DNA of 64,000 nt from Heligmosomoides polygyrus polygyrus (lineage: Eukaryota > Nematoda > Chromadorea > Rhabditida > Heligmosomidae): NCBI GenBank assembly GCA_947396885.1, contig OX377203.1, forward strand, positions 25,175,253-25,239,252, in the 5' to 3' direction. The position numbers were made by a program, and so were the translations under genes. Positions 9,501 through 19,114 of this stretch are shown one piece after another. The notes below the pieces were generated by a model that did no database searches, was not told the origin of the DNA, and saw only the letters and a program-made list of their open reading frames with translations. The number at the start of each line of letters is the position of its first letter. Positions within the stretch are counted from its first letter, which is position 1.

Positions 9501-12160
9501 CCTAGAAAAATCGAGTTTGGTAGCTCTGAGCTGAAATTTCGTGAAAATCGTGAAACACCGAGCCATTTGCTGGCAAGGGCCGTAACGCCCTCCTCTCAGC
9601 CTGATCCTTCTGGGGTGCAGTGAACAATGGCTACAGAGGGCATTCTATCCCATAGTTAGTACCAAGACCCATGTGTCCACTCCAGGCATAACACCCGTGG
9701 AGAAGGACTTGCAAACACTGGATTTTGCCGAAATTGTTGTGCCGCCGCTGCTTGCAGCGATAAACAGCGATATTGGTCTGCGGAATCAGCCGCTTTTGGA
9801 GTTTGGTGAACGTTGCAGAATATCCGCAGCTTCAGAGGAACAAACTCTTCAGCATACGCAAACCTGCTTCTCGTAGGAAAGGATAAGGTCTAATCGCAAT
9901 CCACAAGAAGATCAATGGTTTGTTGGATCTTCCTCCTCAGGAAATTTTTTCACTATCATGTTCAAATACTAGAGGCGGCCAGATGAAGATACAAATTCCA
10001 AAAGCCAAAAGCAATATAAGATCGACATTTTTCAGAGACCGAGCAGGAACCAAATTTCAAAAAAACTTCGAAGAAAACGCCTTACCAAAATCGTTAAGGC
10101 AATACAAAAGACTTGTTGACAGGCATCTTCAGGATGTCCTTTTATAGTTTACTTCTTACTGTGGCCGTCGTCTGTCGTCTCTATCTCATAATATCCATTT
10201 TATTCGTTCTGTTCTGGTTTTTAACGTACACGTTCTGTTTGTTCTACTTTTGCGTGTATCTTCACGTGTAAATAATAAACAATCAGATTCTGGACAGAAG
10301 ATGGCGACTCACTCTGACTTTTCACCGACTGCGAGTCCGTCTCCATTCGCCATTTTGGCGGTGACAATTTCCGCATGTCGGCGCTGTATCGTCCGTGGCT
10401 GACGCTTCGAGCAGGCTGCTTCTTTCTGTAGATCGGCGTCTCGCTGAAGCATGTGTTCTTCTCTGATAGATCATTTTGTACTCTCTTATAAAGGCCCAAT
10501 CATCTTAGGAATCATCGGTACAACCGGTCGCAAAAATACTATCGCTCCTAGCAGCTTTAAAAATGAACTGCCACATAGCGTGCGTGCAGCAGCCGGAAGA
10601 GACGGTTGCTGTTGTGTGTGTGCCTCCATAGAAAGGTTCGACTCTCCTCTAGATCATCGAGGCCACCCTTCACACCGACTTATCCACCGCAAGTCATGTA
10701 TAGGACAACTAGAAGGATAAATGACAAAATGGATAAATCGCGTTAGTCGATCCTTTGGGATGCCCCATGCATTCTCCTTCTGCTGGATGTCGCGGAAGGA
10801 ATTTGGGATGCGTGGAATCCTATACGTATATAATTGGCGTATACAATGACACTTGCGGTGGCCAGCCTGTAGCCAAGCCAGGGCTTCGTCCTCTCCAGAC
10901 ACGTCTGGTACCAATCCATTAATAAACTCAAGAGGGTGAAAGGTTTGGTTGGTCTGAGGAGAATCCAAACCAAGAACCCGGAATCGGGTGTACGCGACAT
11001 CTGGTCCTGCTCTTCCACACGCCAGTATAGGTCAAATGAGAATTCACTTCACCATATCCGGTAGAAGTGAAATTCTTGACGTATCTCAAATAGGAAGCGA
11101 CTGATGCTGTCCTTTTATCTTTTATGTTAAAATGTTACGGCCCCATAGCTCGCTTACAAGATAGAAGAAAAACGTTGTAATAAGAGCGCTCCTTCTGAAT
11201 CGAAGTGATTCGATTGAGTTCTTTGTGTTACTTCTGCATTCCAATTTTTTCTCTATCTGGTGTTGTCGGAGAGGAAATGATAAACTTCTTAGAACGCTAG
11301 ATGCTCTCGAGAGCACTGGCCAGATGTATGCGACTCTTAAACATAATTTTGGACAACAACTAGTTTGAGCCACATAAAAATTTTCAGAGATCAACAAAAT
11401 CATAGGTCTTCTGCAGTTGAAAATTTGTTAATAAATGGATGTCTTTGTTGAACAGACAGAACCGACATCCAAATCTAAATGAAGTCGAAAAAACGGCCAT
11501 CAAAAATTGCTATAGTGAGGAATGAAAATCGGGTTTTCCAAAGAAAACAGCGCCATTGACGGTTGCGATTAGTAGGAAGCAACGCCGAAATGACACGAGA
11601 TTTAGTCTGCACGAGCGTCGAGCAATTCTACATACTGTCTGAGCCATCCCTTCGCCCCAGCAACGTATTCAGAACGCTTAAGTAGCTTTCAACAGCAAAG
11701 CCGCTGAAATTCTTGTTGAAACTGTTTCCTCCCTCGCTTTCTACGAGAAGATCCTCTTAGCGATATCAGCTGCAGCCCGTAGCACAGAGCAAGTCTTGAA
11801 TGTCTTTCAGCAGAAAAATAGAAGGATGGTTTCGAAAAGCTGCCTTGTGTGGCAGACCAGTGCTACTAGTCTTAGAACGACGAAGAGACAAGCTCAAGCA
11901 AGAACAGGTATCGAAATAAATTCAGAAATCAAGTTGGAGCTGTACGCCAGACAAATAGGTAGAATTAAGGAGGAATTGCAGCTTCGAGTCCCACTTGAAT
12001 CTGTCACCTCTTTCACAAAGTTCTGGCTTGTGAATGTATGAATGTACGAAAGGGAGATCGCTGAAGCTCACCTCCGCTCGTCGCATTCGAGAATCATCGG
12101 CGGCTGCTTGTCCTTGCTGCCGCGTCGCAGTTTCACTAAAGCCGACGACTCGTTGCCCAT
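510..12160 (-). CDS. Globin gene, eight coding exons, long N-terminal extension
   Basis: Exons are 12160-12072, 10443-10313, 9005-8881, 6417-6266, 4973-4814, 4632-4496, 799-707 and 594-510. Each junction has GT-AG ends and the phases (2,1,0,2,0,2,2) all match, giving 972 bases and 323 residues ending in TGA. The globin fold begins near residue 155 (HSFKTARPTIGEAIL). It has a CD Phe (F187), Gln at E7 (Q202), an FGETYATLCQIGF helix F/FG segment and a helix H with Trp272. Exactly 29 residues after E7, where F8 His should be, stands Tyr231. Residues 1-154 are low in predicted order, rich in Ser, Lys, Arg and Pro, and start MGNESS (Gly2, Ser6), the N-myristoylation pattern. Globins bind haem and handle O2, NO or redox signals. 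With Tyr at F8 classical haem ligation is doubtful, so a membrane-tethered sensor or non-oxygen role is an inference. The family is recognised with confidence; the exact orthologue is not. Confidence 0.85.
707..799 (-). CDS. Globin gene, coding exon 7 (helix H)
   Basis: TTTCAG acceptor and GTGAGT donor around 31 codons reading CETLLAWSQLISAIF, then TSVRDGYYS. This is a typical amphipathic globin H helix. It continues exon 6 in phase although 3.7 kb of intron separates them. Confidence 0.85.
800..4495 (-). other. Globin intron 6-7, 3.7 kb
   Basis: Mostly AT-rich unique sequence with one SINE at 3499-3821. A GC-rich block at 1204-1475 is open on both strands for 65 to 95 codons and has a CATCTACAG acceptor on the plus strand. 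A second block at 2813-3323 is also open on both strands. Neither connects in phase with the globin exons, so they may be nested exons, gene debris or chance. Confidence 0.5.
3499..3821 (+). mobile_element. tRNA-derived SINE, family A
   Basis: A degenerate copy in promoter orientation. The B-box region is interrupted at about 3571-3596 by a short AATAAAG repeat. The body and the TTATCATTTATCC tail match other family A copies. Confidence 0.75.
4496..4632 (-). CDS. Globin gene, coding exon 6 (helices F and G, Tyr at F8)
   Basis: Encodes HARAFGETYATLCQIGF then RPDYFAPLADAAIAECV. The motif aligns residue by residue with the F helix and FG corner of vertebrate globins, where His-Ala-Thr is replaced by Tyr-Ala-Thr. 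The nearest His (H223) lies eight residues too early. The donor is AAGAG|GTGTGT. Confidence 0.85.
4814..4973 (-). CDS. Globin gene, coding exon 5 (helices B to E)
   Basis: Begins after TTCCAG and ends GCG|GTACGG. Encodes the B/C region RPEMRTFL with the CD Phe and helix E with GKQF, placing Gln at E7. Phase 2 in, phase 0 out. Confidence 0.85.
5055..5215 (-). mobile_element. CR1-like LINE 3' end with TTTA tail
   Basis: A (TTTA)n tract followed by a block with ATGACGTGGACC and a run ending AAATGCAATGTTAG. About 150 bases are repeated at 16441-16575. A short repeat at the 3' end is what 5'-truncated CR1-type LINEs leave behind. Confidence 0.55.
5893..5963 (+). repeat. tRNA-like module (SINE family D)
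   Basis: 71 bases fold as a tRNA-like cloverleaf. The acceptor arms GTCGCGG and CCGAGAC pair at six of seven positions, and a TTCGAGT T-loop closes on a five-pair stem. It has an A-box-like GGTGCAATGGCG. Position 8 and the D stem are irregular, so it is probably a tRNA-derived repeat. Relatives lie at 49950 and 50273 and share flanking sequence. Confidence 0.55.
6266..6417 (-). CDS. Globin gene, coding exon 4 (start of globin fold)
   Basis: TTTCAG acceptor and CAG|GTTCGT donor. Encodes a Gly-rich linker (AVGGGGSATK), then LNRLRIQHSFKTA, the helix A region that leads into the globin domain. An in-frame ATG at 6387 could serve as an internal start for a short isoform of about 198 residues lacking the extension. 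Confidence 0.8.
6676..7710 (-). repeat. Family A SINE split by a mariner insertion
   Basis: Left half 6676-6739 ends in GCATTCTAT. Right half starts at 7650 with ATACTTCTACC, then CGTGGAAGCTC. Together they rebuild the 3' part of the SINE. The intervening 0.9 kb is a mariner flanked by TA. Confidence 0.6.
6740..7649 (-). mobile_element. Mariner element with poly-G inverted ends (copy 1)
   Basis: About 906 bases between TA dinucleotides. The terminal inverted repeats read G(n)CAAAAGTAA-GAGACA, starting with 11 to 12 G residues. The broken transposase (about 7390-6842, minus) has the first catalytic Asp in TQDEKYVFY-type sequence further left of the element's 5' end, then LLFDNAAPH and HPPYSLDISPCNYHYY, where the third Asp is Asn. 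Frames change inside and the N-terminal helix-turn-helix half is missing, so it cannot encode active transposase. A near-identical copy lies at 32094-32970. Confidence 0.85.
7855..8120 (-). mobile_element. tRNA-derived SINE, family A
   Basis: Degenerate copy in reverse orientation. It retains GGTGGCCAGCCGATGA, a TTGGTTGGCC segment and the box-A end CGCTGCACGCGCC. Another fragment of the family tail lies just upstream at 7690-7720. Confidence 0.7.
8881..9005 (-). CDS. Globin gene, coding exon 3
   Basis: A TGCTTTCAG acceptor and a CAG|GTTGGC donor flank 125 bases. It encodes a Ser/Thr/Pro-rich linker with VPPTPDRKRSRS, a plausible phosphorylation site cluster. Phase 1 in, phase 0 out, which fits both neighbours. 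Nothing in this exon resembles a globin helix. Confidence 0.7.
10313..10443 (-). CDS. Globin gene, coding exon 2
   Basis: Bounded by a CTTCAG acceptor and a GTGAGT donor. Completes a Ser codon from exon 1, then encodes 43 residues with several basic Ser sites (RSVSHGRYS, DSQSVKSQ). It is part of the non-globin extension. Phase 2 in, phase 1 out. Confidence 0.75.
10444..12071 (-). other. Globin intron 1-2, 1.6 kb
   Basis: AT-rich, with a SINE at its left end. Apart from that I see no exon-like sequence or RNA gene here. Confidence 0.4.
10713..11025 (-). mobile_element. tRNA-derived SINE, family A
   Basis: Reverse-orientation copy with a duplicated internal stretch near 10800-10840. CTTGCGGTGGCCAGCC, CCAGACACGTCTGGTACC and TATCGGGTG-like segments are recognisable. 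Box A is eroded. Confidence 0.75.
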
Positions 12161-12162
12161 CC
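12072..12162 (-). CDS. Globin gene, coding exon 1 (myristoylation-type N-terminus)
   Basis: ATG at 12160 lies two bases after a TTGCAG acceptor, as expected for a spliced-leader or 5' UTR acceptor. It encodes MGNESS, a basic stretch and ILECDER, then a GTGAGC donor in phase 2. The same frame stays open upstream to about 12493, so a longer N-terminus is possible. I prefer the MGNESS start because of the acceptor and the TATA-like element at 12324-12331. Confidence 0.7.
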
Positions 12163-12507
12163 CTGCAATGCGAGCGATCACATCAGTAAACAATGCGCAG
12201 TCGCCTAAAGCGATAAAGGAGGCGAAGGCGACGACGACGGCGGCGAGGCCACGACGAGAAAACACCTCAGAAGAACATGGCTGCTCGAGCAGACGCACGA
12301 AGGCCGGCTTGGCTAGCTTGAGGGTATATACACTGTACGCGTGACGACACCCGAACCGAGTTAGAGAGGGCATGTTTCTCCAGGCGGTCGTCGGAAGTGC
12401 TATGTTCGCTTCAGACGAACGTCTAGACATCGTGCACGGCACGGTAGAGAGACTGCACCTCCACCATGTATGAGCAGATGTAATCGCCAGCATGAATCAA
12501 GAAACCG
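12163..12507. promoter_or_regulatory. Shared divergent promoter region
   Basis: 345 bases separate the globin start (minus) from the start of the next gene (plus). GTATATAC at 12324-12331 is a perfect palindrome that reads as a TATA-like element in both directions. The region is GC-rich for this window. No other motif is assigned. Confidence 0.45.
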
Positions 12508-12651
12508 ATGCTCAAAGGTCTCGAAGAGAATATTAACAGGTTCTCAAAATGTGAAGGAGGAGTATTCTATAAGAAAGTGCTTTATGAAGACCCTTCGACG
12601 GATATTATCCCAGGCAGTTCTAAAGCTCGCTATGCGACCATACATACTTTG
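12508..12651 (+). CDS. Unknown 147-residue protein, exon 1
   Basis: 48 codons from ATG (MLKGLEENINRFSKCEGG) to RYATIHTL, ending in phase 0 at GTTAGT. Codon use is even, with no stop. Confidence 0.55.
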
Positions 12652-14683
12652 GTTAGTTCGCTGATTAATAGCTATTAGCTTGATAAACATAAAAGAAGAC
12701 AAGTAAGGAGAAAGGTCGTAGTAGAGTAATACAGAGCTGAATAAAGCAACAAACATCTACCGATAACGACCTTCGAATCAGAAGCGCTGATTTTTAAGCT
12801 ATAGATGCTCTAAAGGGTGAAGGATTACTCATTCTCGTTTGAGATGTGCCATGCATCCTATCGGACGGAACATAAATTCTACTTGGACTCAAAAAGTGGC
12901 ACTTCTTTCTAGGTGTACAAGTAGAGTGTGAAAGATTTTTTTTCAAAAAAGTTTCCTCAAACCACTGATTTCTTGACTCTCTTAGGGAATGTCTATTTTC
13001 AACATTACATATGTTTATTTTGTTTATTTTCGCTTGAAAAGTGTCAAATCTAAAAACCAAACTATCCCGTTTAGAGCGAAAAGGTGACGAGTTTAAAGGT
13101 AAAGGCTAGAAGTAGTCAGTTTAGGGTAAAAATGGCACGCTACACGCTACAGAATGCCACTTATACAGGCTAGAGACAGTACAGGATACAAGGATCGCTT
13201 CTAAAAGTAATGGCTACATCACGTATAACAGATGGTAAATGTGCAGGTGTGGGCAGTAGAAGTTGCACGAGAACAGCATAACACACCGCACTACGAAACG
13301 GAGCTGCAAAGGCGGCGACCGTTTTTGCAGCGCCTGCTCGAAAAACTAAAAATCGAGTTTGATGCGCTCGTCGAAAAACGCGAAATCTCTCAGCAAGGTA
13401 CGAGTGCGTAGGCAAGGCGACGAGCTGCAACACAGGCGTTTTGGCGGACATCTAGCAGACCGAAGCCAGCCTACGTAGGCCTCGTGAGTGAGGCCGTCGG
13501 CGGTTTGGAGACAGACGACTAACTGCCACGTCTGTCTGGAACGGTACTATAATACGCTTCACATACGATCCGATGAGATGGTGGAAAAAGATCAAACGTT
13601 CTAGTCGAACATATTTTCCGAATCTTGCCCTCCTACGCGTAATTCTAAGCCCATCCGCACATGAAGTTGGCGAGGAAAATAAAAAACTAAACCCTGTAAA
13701 TGATGATGAAAATATACCTCAGAAAGATGGCCCATAGGAGCTTTTCTGAAATTCTACCTAGCAAGGGACGATCAGGGATGCTCTGGACCAGACATGCGTG
13801 CATGTTGTTTGATCCAGAATACTCATTTCCTCTCCTCGTATCTAATCTTTCTCAATTTTTTTAGACCTCTTTCCTTCAATACTGATTAGCCTGTGCTATC
13901 ATCCTGCATCTCAATACAAAGCCGTCTTCGATGGCTTCTGTTGGAGCTGATGATGCTGGCGGGCCACTGCTTTTCTTCATCAGTTACCCATCGTCCCTTA
14001 TCCCGTCTTCTTATTCCCATTCAAGCAGAATTGTTGTACTCCTAAGCGGCTTCCACTTTTCGTTTAGAGTTCTGCCCTTACATAAAAAGTAACAATAACG
14101 GCTATGCGCCAACATCCACAAGGGATTGGGTAACGTACCTAGTCTTTTATCATTTCATGGGATGTTATGAAAGGGATATGAATACGTTCTCGGCTTATTT
14201 TGACTTGTGGTGGCCAGCCAATGAACAAGCCAGCGGTTTATCCTTTTCGTGCAAGTGTGGAAGAAATTCTCCGACCCCGTGGGATAGAAGGCTTGGTTGG
14301 CGTGATCGGAAAATCCGAACCAGAAACCTAATATCGGGTGCACACGACATTCGTTTTCTTCTCCTACCACGTTACACGCTCCCAAAGTGCATAAAATAAA
14401 ATAAAATGTTGATCCTTAGTGTCCTTTCTTATTTATCCTTTACAATATACACGATCTTCGCATCTGTGACAAGAGTTCGGTCGCGATCCTTCTCAAGGAC
14501 GAAGTCTCTCAGTGCCTTGGTCTTTCCATTGCAGAACGAAGTGAGGTGGAGGGAGTCGTGTTAACGGAACACGGTGTTTTGAAAAATGCAAACAACGACG
14601 AAAACGCAGTTCCAAGAGCTGAGCATAAAGCTTCGGCTACGATAAAGCGAAGCAAGCTGCCTGGACACTCGCAGCCGAATTGA
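12508..14683 (+). CDS. Three-exon gene for an unknown 147-residue protein
   Basis: Exons 12508-12651, 13247-13397 and 14535-14683 join in phases 0 and 1 to give 444 bases: ATG to TGA, 147 residues. Splice sites are TTG|GTTAGT, TGTGCAG|G, G|GTACGAG and CATTGCAG|A. Residues about 68-105 (LQRRRPFLQRLLEKLKIEF, then DALVEKREISQQERSEVEG) form a charged amphipathic helix, probably a coiled coil. The C-terminus is polar and basic (ATIKRSKLPGHSQPN). There is no signal peptide or membrane segment, so it is likely cytoplasmic or nuclear. It is divergently paired with the globin gene. I do not recognise the family. The ATG is chosen because an in-frame stop lies just upstream. Confidence 0.6.
13247..13397 (+). 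CDS. Unknown 147-residue protein, exon 2 (coiled coil)
   Basis: Starts after ATGTGCAG with VWAVEVAREQHN and carries most of the helical segment. Ends with one base of a Glu codon at GTACGAG. The antisense frame is also open, but its splice sites are poor. Confidence 0.55.
14122..14382 (-). mobile_element. tRNA-derived SINE, family A
   Basis: Reverse-orientation degenerate copy inside the second intron of the 147-residue gene. It keeps GTGGTGGCCAGCCAATGA, GGCTTGGTTGGCGTG and TATCGGGTGCACACGAC. Confidence 0.75.
14535..14683 (+). CDS. Unknown 147-residue protein, exon 3
   Basis: Follows the strong acceptor CTTTCCATTGCAG and supplies the two bases needed to finish Glu. Encodes RSEVEGVVLTEHGVL and a basic tail to TGA. 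Confidence 0.55.
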
Positions 14684-15320
14684 GGAACGTCAGACGTCGG
14701 CATGGGTCTTTGGAAGACCTAGGATAGCATCGTTGGATGAACTGGTGGATACAATAGCGATCGTAAATACAATTTTACATCGCTAAACGGATCCCCTTGG
14801 TCGGTGCAATTTCTACAACCGAGTTCATCTAAAAGTTTTCGCAATATTCTTCCTTGCAAGAGTTTGACACCAGCGCTGCAAATAAGAGGACGCAAACAAG
14901 AATGGCACTCAAGCAGCGCAGATGACGCAATTCTGTCCATACTACTAGACCTGCAGCTTCTCACAATAGTGTCATGCAGCAAGAGCTGCAGCCTTGCACA
15001 GGTCTAGGAGCTCTAACGAGATCTGAGGAACAGACTGTGAATTGAATTGTGAACGAGGTTAGAGGAAAGGAAGCAAAACAAGGCGAGAAGTGGCCTGGAT
15101 AAGATCCGATTGGATGGAATTTTACAACTAAAACGTCAAAAATGACGCATAGGAAAGTATCTTTGCATTGTTGGAGAACGCAGTGTATGAAAACGCCTAA
15201 ACAAGGTCATAAAGAGATTACTTAATATCGGCGAATTAGAGACACGTTTAACAATTTTTCAACTACCAGAAGTCAGTCAGCCTAACAACTGGCCTGATGT
15301 CGTTTTATTTATTATATTTA

Positions 15321-15375
15321 CCAGACGTTCAGCGGCCTAGCGGTCGCCAAACGTCTGGTTCGGGCTTCACCCCAA
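15321..15375 (+). repeat. tRNA-like hairpin fragment
   Basis: CCAGACGTT at 15321 pairs perfectly with AACGTCTGG ending at 15358. Between and after them are GCGGCCTAGCGGTCGCC (A-box-like) and TGGTTCGGGCTTC (B-box-like). It is too short for a tRNA gene, so a SINE remnant is likely. Confidence 0.3.
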
Positions 15376-16070
15376 ACCCCGAGAATAGAACAACCCCATC
15401 CCATCTGGTTGTGAACTTCGCCATCAAACCCCGAGAATGGAACAACGTCAATCTTCCTCCTTTTTTCTTTAGGCCTTCTTACAGTAAAAAAAAAAACTGG
15501 TTTTACTATAAGGATTAGTGGAGTGGGATATGGTAGGCAGAAATTTTACTGCGCATATGAAGCCCATCCGCCCTTAATCACATGCACGGGATTTATTCTC
15601 CGAAGCGCTCGTTCTCTACGTTTCGAGGAACAGGTAATGAGAGTCCCAATCCGGTGCTTACTCAGCAAAAGCATAATTAAAATTAATCGGTATTGGTCGA
15701 CACCGCTTACTGTCCGACGGCAATAATACTCCTCCGAATCCCGTGGTCACTCTCTCTACCCCTCCCCCCCCCCCCCCCCTCTCCCGAAATACTTCCTTTC
15801 CTATGTGCTGGCAAAGAAACGGAGTGAGAGTCAAGCACGCACATGTGACACTGAGTATCGATTCACGTGTCACTACGTTGCTGCGACGTCTATGACATTC
15901 CTTCTGCACTCTGACACACGTGCCACGACTTCTGTAAGCCGTCTTCAGAAATCCGACACACAGTGAACGATGTTGAGGGAAAATGCTGGTCCCCCCTTAT
16001 TGACGTTCCCCCCACTAATGGTTCCCCTTTGTTGGTCCCTCTCCTATTGGTCGCCCCTACTCGGATTCCC

Positions 16071-16240
16071 TACGCAAGTTGAACGACTTCTTCAGCGCGT
16101 CTTCTGAACCCCTACGCACGTTGGACGACGTCTAGCGCAGGTCTTCTGAATCTCTACGCACGTTAGACGACATCATCAGCACGCCTTTTGAATCCCTACG
16201 CACGTTAGACGACGGCTTCAGCACGCCTTCTGAATCCCTA
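16071..16240 (+). repeat. 42-bp minisatellite, four units
   Basis: TACGCA(A/C)GTT recurs at 16071, 16113, 16155, 16197 and (partly) 16239, a spacing of exactly 42 bases. In one plus frame each unit reads as 14 residues (LRTLDDGFSTPSES type). The second unit has a TAG. The frame stays open after the array to about 16370. It could be a decayed coding repeat or a chance open minisatellite. Confidence 0.7.
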
Positions 16241-16440
16241 CGCTCTGCACTCGATCCCCATTCATACCCTGACGCGTTGCCCCTTGAATATCTCGTTAAC
16301 TTGGACGATCAGCCGCCAAGGTCGCCATGGTTAAGCTCAAAGAACGCCCGACTGGCATACGTGGCACTGAAGTAGGCATCTTTTGGCTTCAGTCCCTCCT
16401 CCCCGTGACGGGCACGTGACATTAGCCGATTATATATATT

Positions 16441-16575
16441 AGAATTTATTTATTTGTTTATTTATTTATTTATCCATGACGTGGACCAAGGCCACACATG
16501 AAAATGCAATGTTAGAATAAAGGACCAATGAAGGCAATTAGATAAGAATAAATGCAACTGAAGGCACTCATTATA
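16441..16575 (-). mobile_element. CR1-like LINE 3' end with TTTA tail
   Basis: A second copy of the sequence at 5055-5215: the same TTTA tract, ATGACGTGGACCAAGGCC and AAATGCAATGTTAG, then a diverged AAGGCACTCATTATACACGC also present in the first copy. Confidence 0.55.
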
Positions 16576-16799
16576 CACGCAAAAACAGCTCGCTCTGTTC
16601 AGAAGTCTTCCCACATCCCAGCATCCATATGCTCGATGCCCACCTCAATAGACCAACTCCGGGTAAAAATCGATAAAAGTCAATCGATAAGCCTGGTTAT
16701 CGGTAATCGTCATCCTGACAAAGAGCAACTATCTACCAGTACATATTTCCGATCAAGAAAGGATACTTTACGCCTGCCATTGCTATATTAGAAAGGCGA

Positions 16800-16845
16800 A
16801 CGGACAGACAGACAGACAGACACATGGACAGACAAACACACGGCC
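16800..16845. repeat. (GACA)n simple repeat
   Basis: A run of GACAGACAGACAGACAG, then related imperfect units. The rest of 16576-17820 is AT-rich and holds no gene that I can support. Confidence 0.7.
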
Positions 16846-17823
16846 GGTATAGCTTCGATATAGCAAGGAGGATATGACGGGCGGATGCACATACATACAG
16901 ACGGACGAATAAGAGGACGTAATACTTCATTTATGTATTGCAGCATACATACAAACCCTCATTAATGATAACGATTTCTTACTGAAAGTTCCGAAAAATT
17001 CACTCTCGTACTCAGCTATCAAGGGTGTAGGAATAACCTAGTTCAATCAAAACGAGGAAAATGCATACTGTCTTTGCACTAAACAAAATAAAGTTAAATA
17101 AAAAATAAAAACGATTCCCACAGTAGTCTCGAAGTTCAACGTTCTTGAAACCTGGGTATCTTGGTGGAAGTTTTTCAATCCTCTTTACCTATAAGGTTTG
17201 ATATACAATTCTTTACTGCGGCCGATGTTTCGTCGAACACGTCTTTCTCAGGCATAAAGGAATCGTGTCCACCTCTTTGCCAAGAACAACATGCTTCCAG
17301 GGAGTGCTAGGAAACAATATCACGCTTGTGGGACCTATTGGTATGGTATAGAAAAAATTCTCACGGTTTTTATTTTATTTCTCCAAAATATTCAAGTAAA
17401 TTTCAGAAATATTTAAGAAATATTTTTCTTTTCATAATAATCATGGAATGGATCAATTGCAGGATCCCGTCGACCTATGTATGGTTCACTGTTTATTTTT
17501 TTTATTCATCCAAGTAGACGTGATGAACATACAGTATGGATAGAAAGAATGAAAATCAAATCGCGTTTCCAAAAAAAAAAAAGAGAACAACAGAACGCAA
17601 TTTCACGATGGGCAGCGACATTCATACGTGTAGAAATCAGCAACTAAACCGTAGCCGAATGAGCTGCTACGTTAACATTTAAGCTAGTAGCTGTTTGGAG
17701 GGAAGTATGAGTGAACAAGGAAACACCTATATTTTTGAATCAGCTGATCCTCTTGGGAACGTAACTCATAATAGATCAAAGCATGTCATAAGTATTGATA
17801 ACCTAGTGAGCTTGCAGTGAGCT

Positions 17824-18119
17824 AGATAAAGGACACAGGGTAAAGGACGGCGTTACTCAATCCTTTTTGGGATGCGCACGCGTTCTACTTCTACGGGATG
17901 TCGTGGAGGCGATATGAATGCGTATTTGGCCATACAAATACTTGCGGTGGCCAGCCGATGAACAAGTCAGCGCTTTATCCTTCCCAGACACGTCTGGTTC
18001 CAATTCATCCCGGAGGGATGGAAGGCTTGGTTGGCCTGGCCGGGAAATCCGAACCAGGAACCTGGTATCGGGTGCACGCGACAGTCGGCGCCACCTCCGA
18101 CTGCGCTACACGCGCCCAA
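17824..18119 (-). mobile_element. tRNA-derived SINE, family A
   Basis: A well-preserved reverse copy. Tail GGTAAAGGACGGCG at the left, full body, B-box complement and GACTGCGCTACACGCGCCC (box A complement) at the right. Confidence 0.85.
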
Positions 18120-18471
18120 CCGAGCTAGATAAAGCAACGAATTCCGTAAAGTATTAATCGACAAAATTCCATATAGGCATTGAGAGTTTTCCAAAGTTAT
18201 TGCTAGACGCACACAAGCAAATAGCAGTGCAGAAAATGCGTGTAAAAAATGATGAAAAAAGAGGAAAGATAAGCAGTAAGATAGCCAGATGCCTCGGGGT
18301 GTCGTTCTCTCGGTATGGCGGTTCCCATAAAGCGCTGCCGTCTGCTATTAGTGAAGAGGTAGTCCTCGCTAATTCGCACCGGCGACGCCACACTCCCCCA
18401 CCGCTCGGAAAAACATGAAGGACAGCCATCTGGCCAGACGCCGAGTAAGATGGATCAGGAGCAAAGCGTAA

Positions 18472-18702
18472 TTGCACAAAAGTGACTACGAGCAGCATCG
18501 AGAGCGTGTCGCTTACGAGAAACGCCTCTTCTTTCGCTTATGCAGGACAGAGGCCATGACGTGGGAATTCGATGGTGCCCAACCCGTGAACATGATTGAT
18601 GAAGATCTCTGTGGCATGAAAAATGCAGAGAATTGGAAAAGGGCAAACGACAGCGCCGAAAATACACCTAGGAGACCGAGAGGGATATTCATCATTGGGT
18701 AG
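18472..18702 (+). CDS. Possible exon, unknown protein, strand uncertain
   Basis: An open plus frame includes a good acceptor (CGCTTATGCAG at 18548) followed by TEAMTWEFDGAQPVN and ends at TAG 18702. The opposite strand is open for 113 codons and would encode a hydrophobic segment. The plus reading has the better splice signal and composition. No family is recognised. Confidence 0.25.
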   Translation: MHKSDYEQHRERVAYEKRLFFRLCRTEAMTWEFDGAQPVNMIDEDLCGMKNAENWKRANDSAENTPRRPRGIFIIG

Positions 18703-19114
18703 AATTCTTCCTCATTTAACCTTCTGTAAAAAGTTTGGTAACGACAAATAGCCCTTACTTGCGCGTGCAGTCGGACTGCGTTCCTCAGCCTTCTGTGAGT
18801 GTTATAACAAAAAGGTTCGTCTGGAGACAGGAGATCCACCTTGAGAGAAGTCAAAAATTTCTGAATTCAAACTCTTCACTTTCACTTTATCTTAAGAAGT
18901 CGCATAGTATAAACTTCACCAGGAACGGATGCTTTGTCCAGCTCTAACCACTGCTGCAGAAGAGTTTTTATCATGTGCAGCTTGATAAGGGTTTTTTAAG
19001 AAGTGCACGCGAACACCTCGTTTTCACAAATTTAGCTCTTGTGAAGGAACCACCATACCCGAGGGAACATTGGCGTGATTAAGAAAACGAAGGATGCCAG
19101 ACCTAAGGTTCCTA

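Noticed and set aside
12517..12539. A 22-base GT-AG intron
   Set aside because: Too short to splice. The unspliced frame from the ATG at 12508 is open and explains the coding sequence.
15766..15780. Homopolymer C and G runs as functional elements
   Set aside because: Runs here and at 24499, 52072 and 55771 show no shared flanks. They look like slippage tracts, unlike the mariner ends at 6742 and 32960.
16071..16240. CRISPR-like array
   Set aside because: The repeats are contiguous 42-base units with no spacers, and the genome is eukaryotic.
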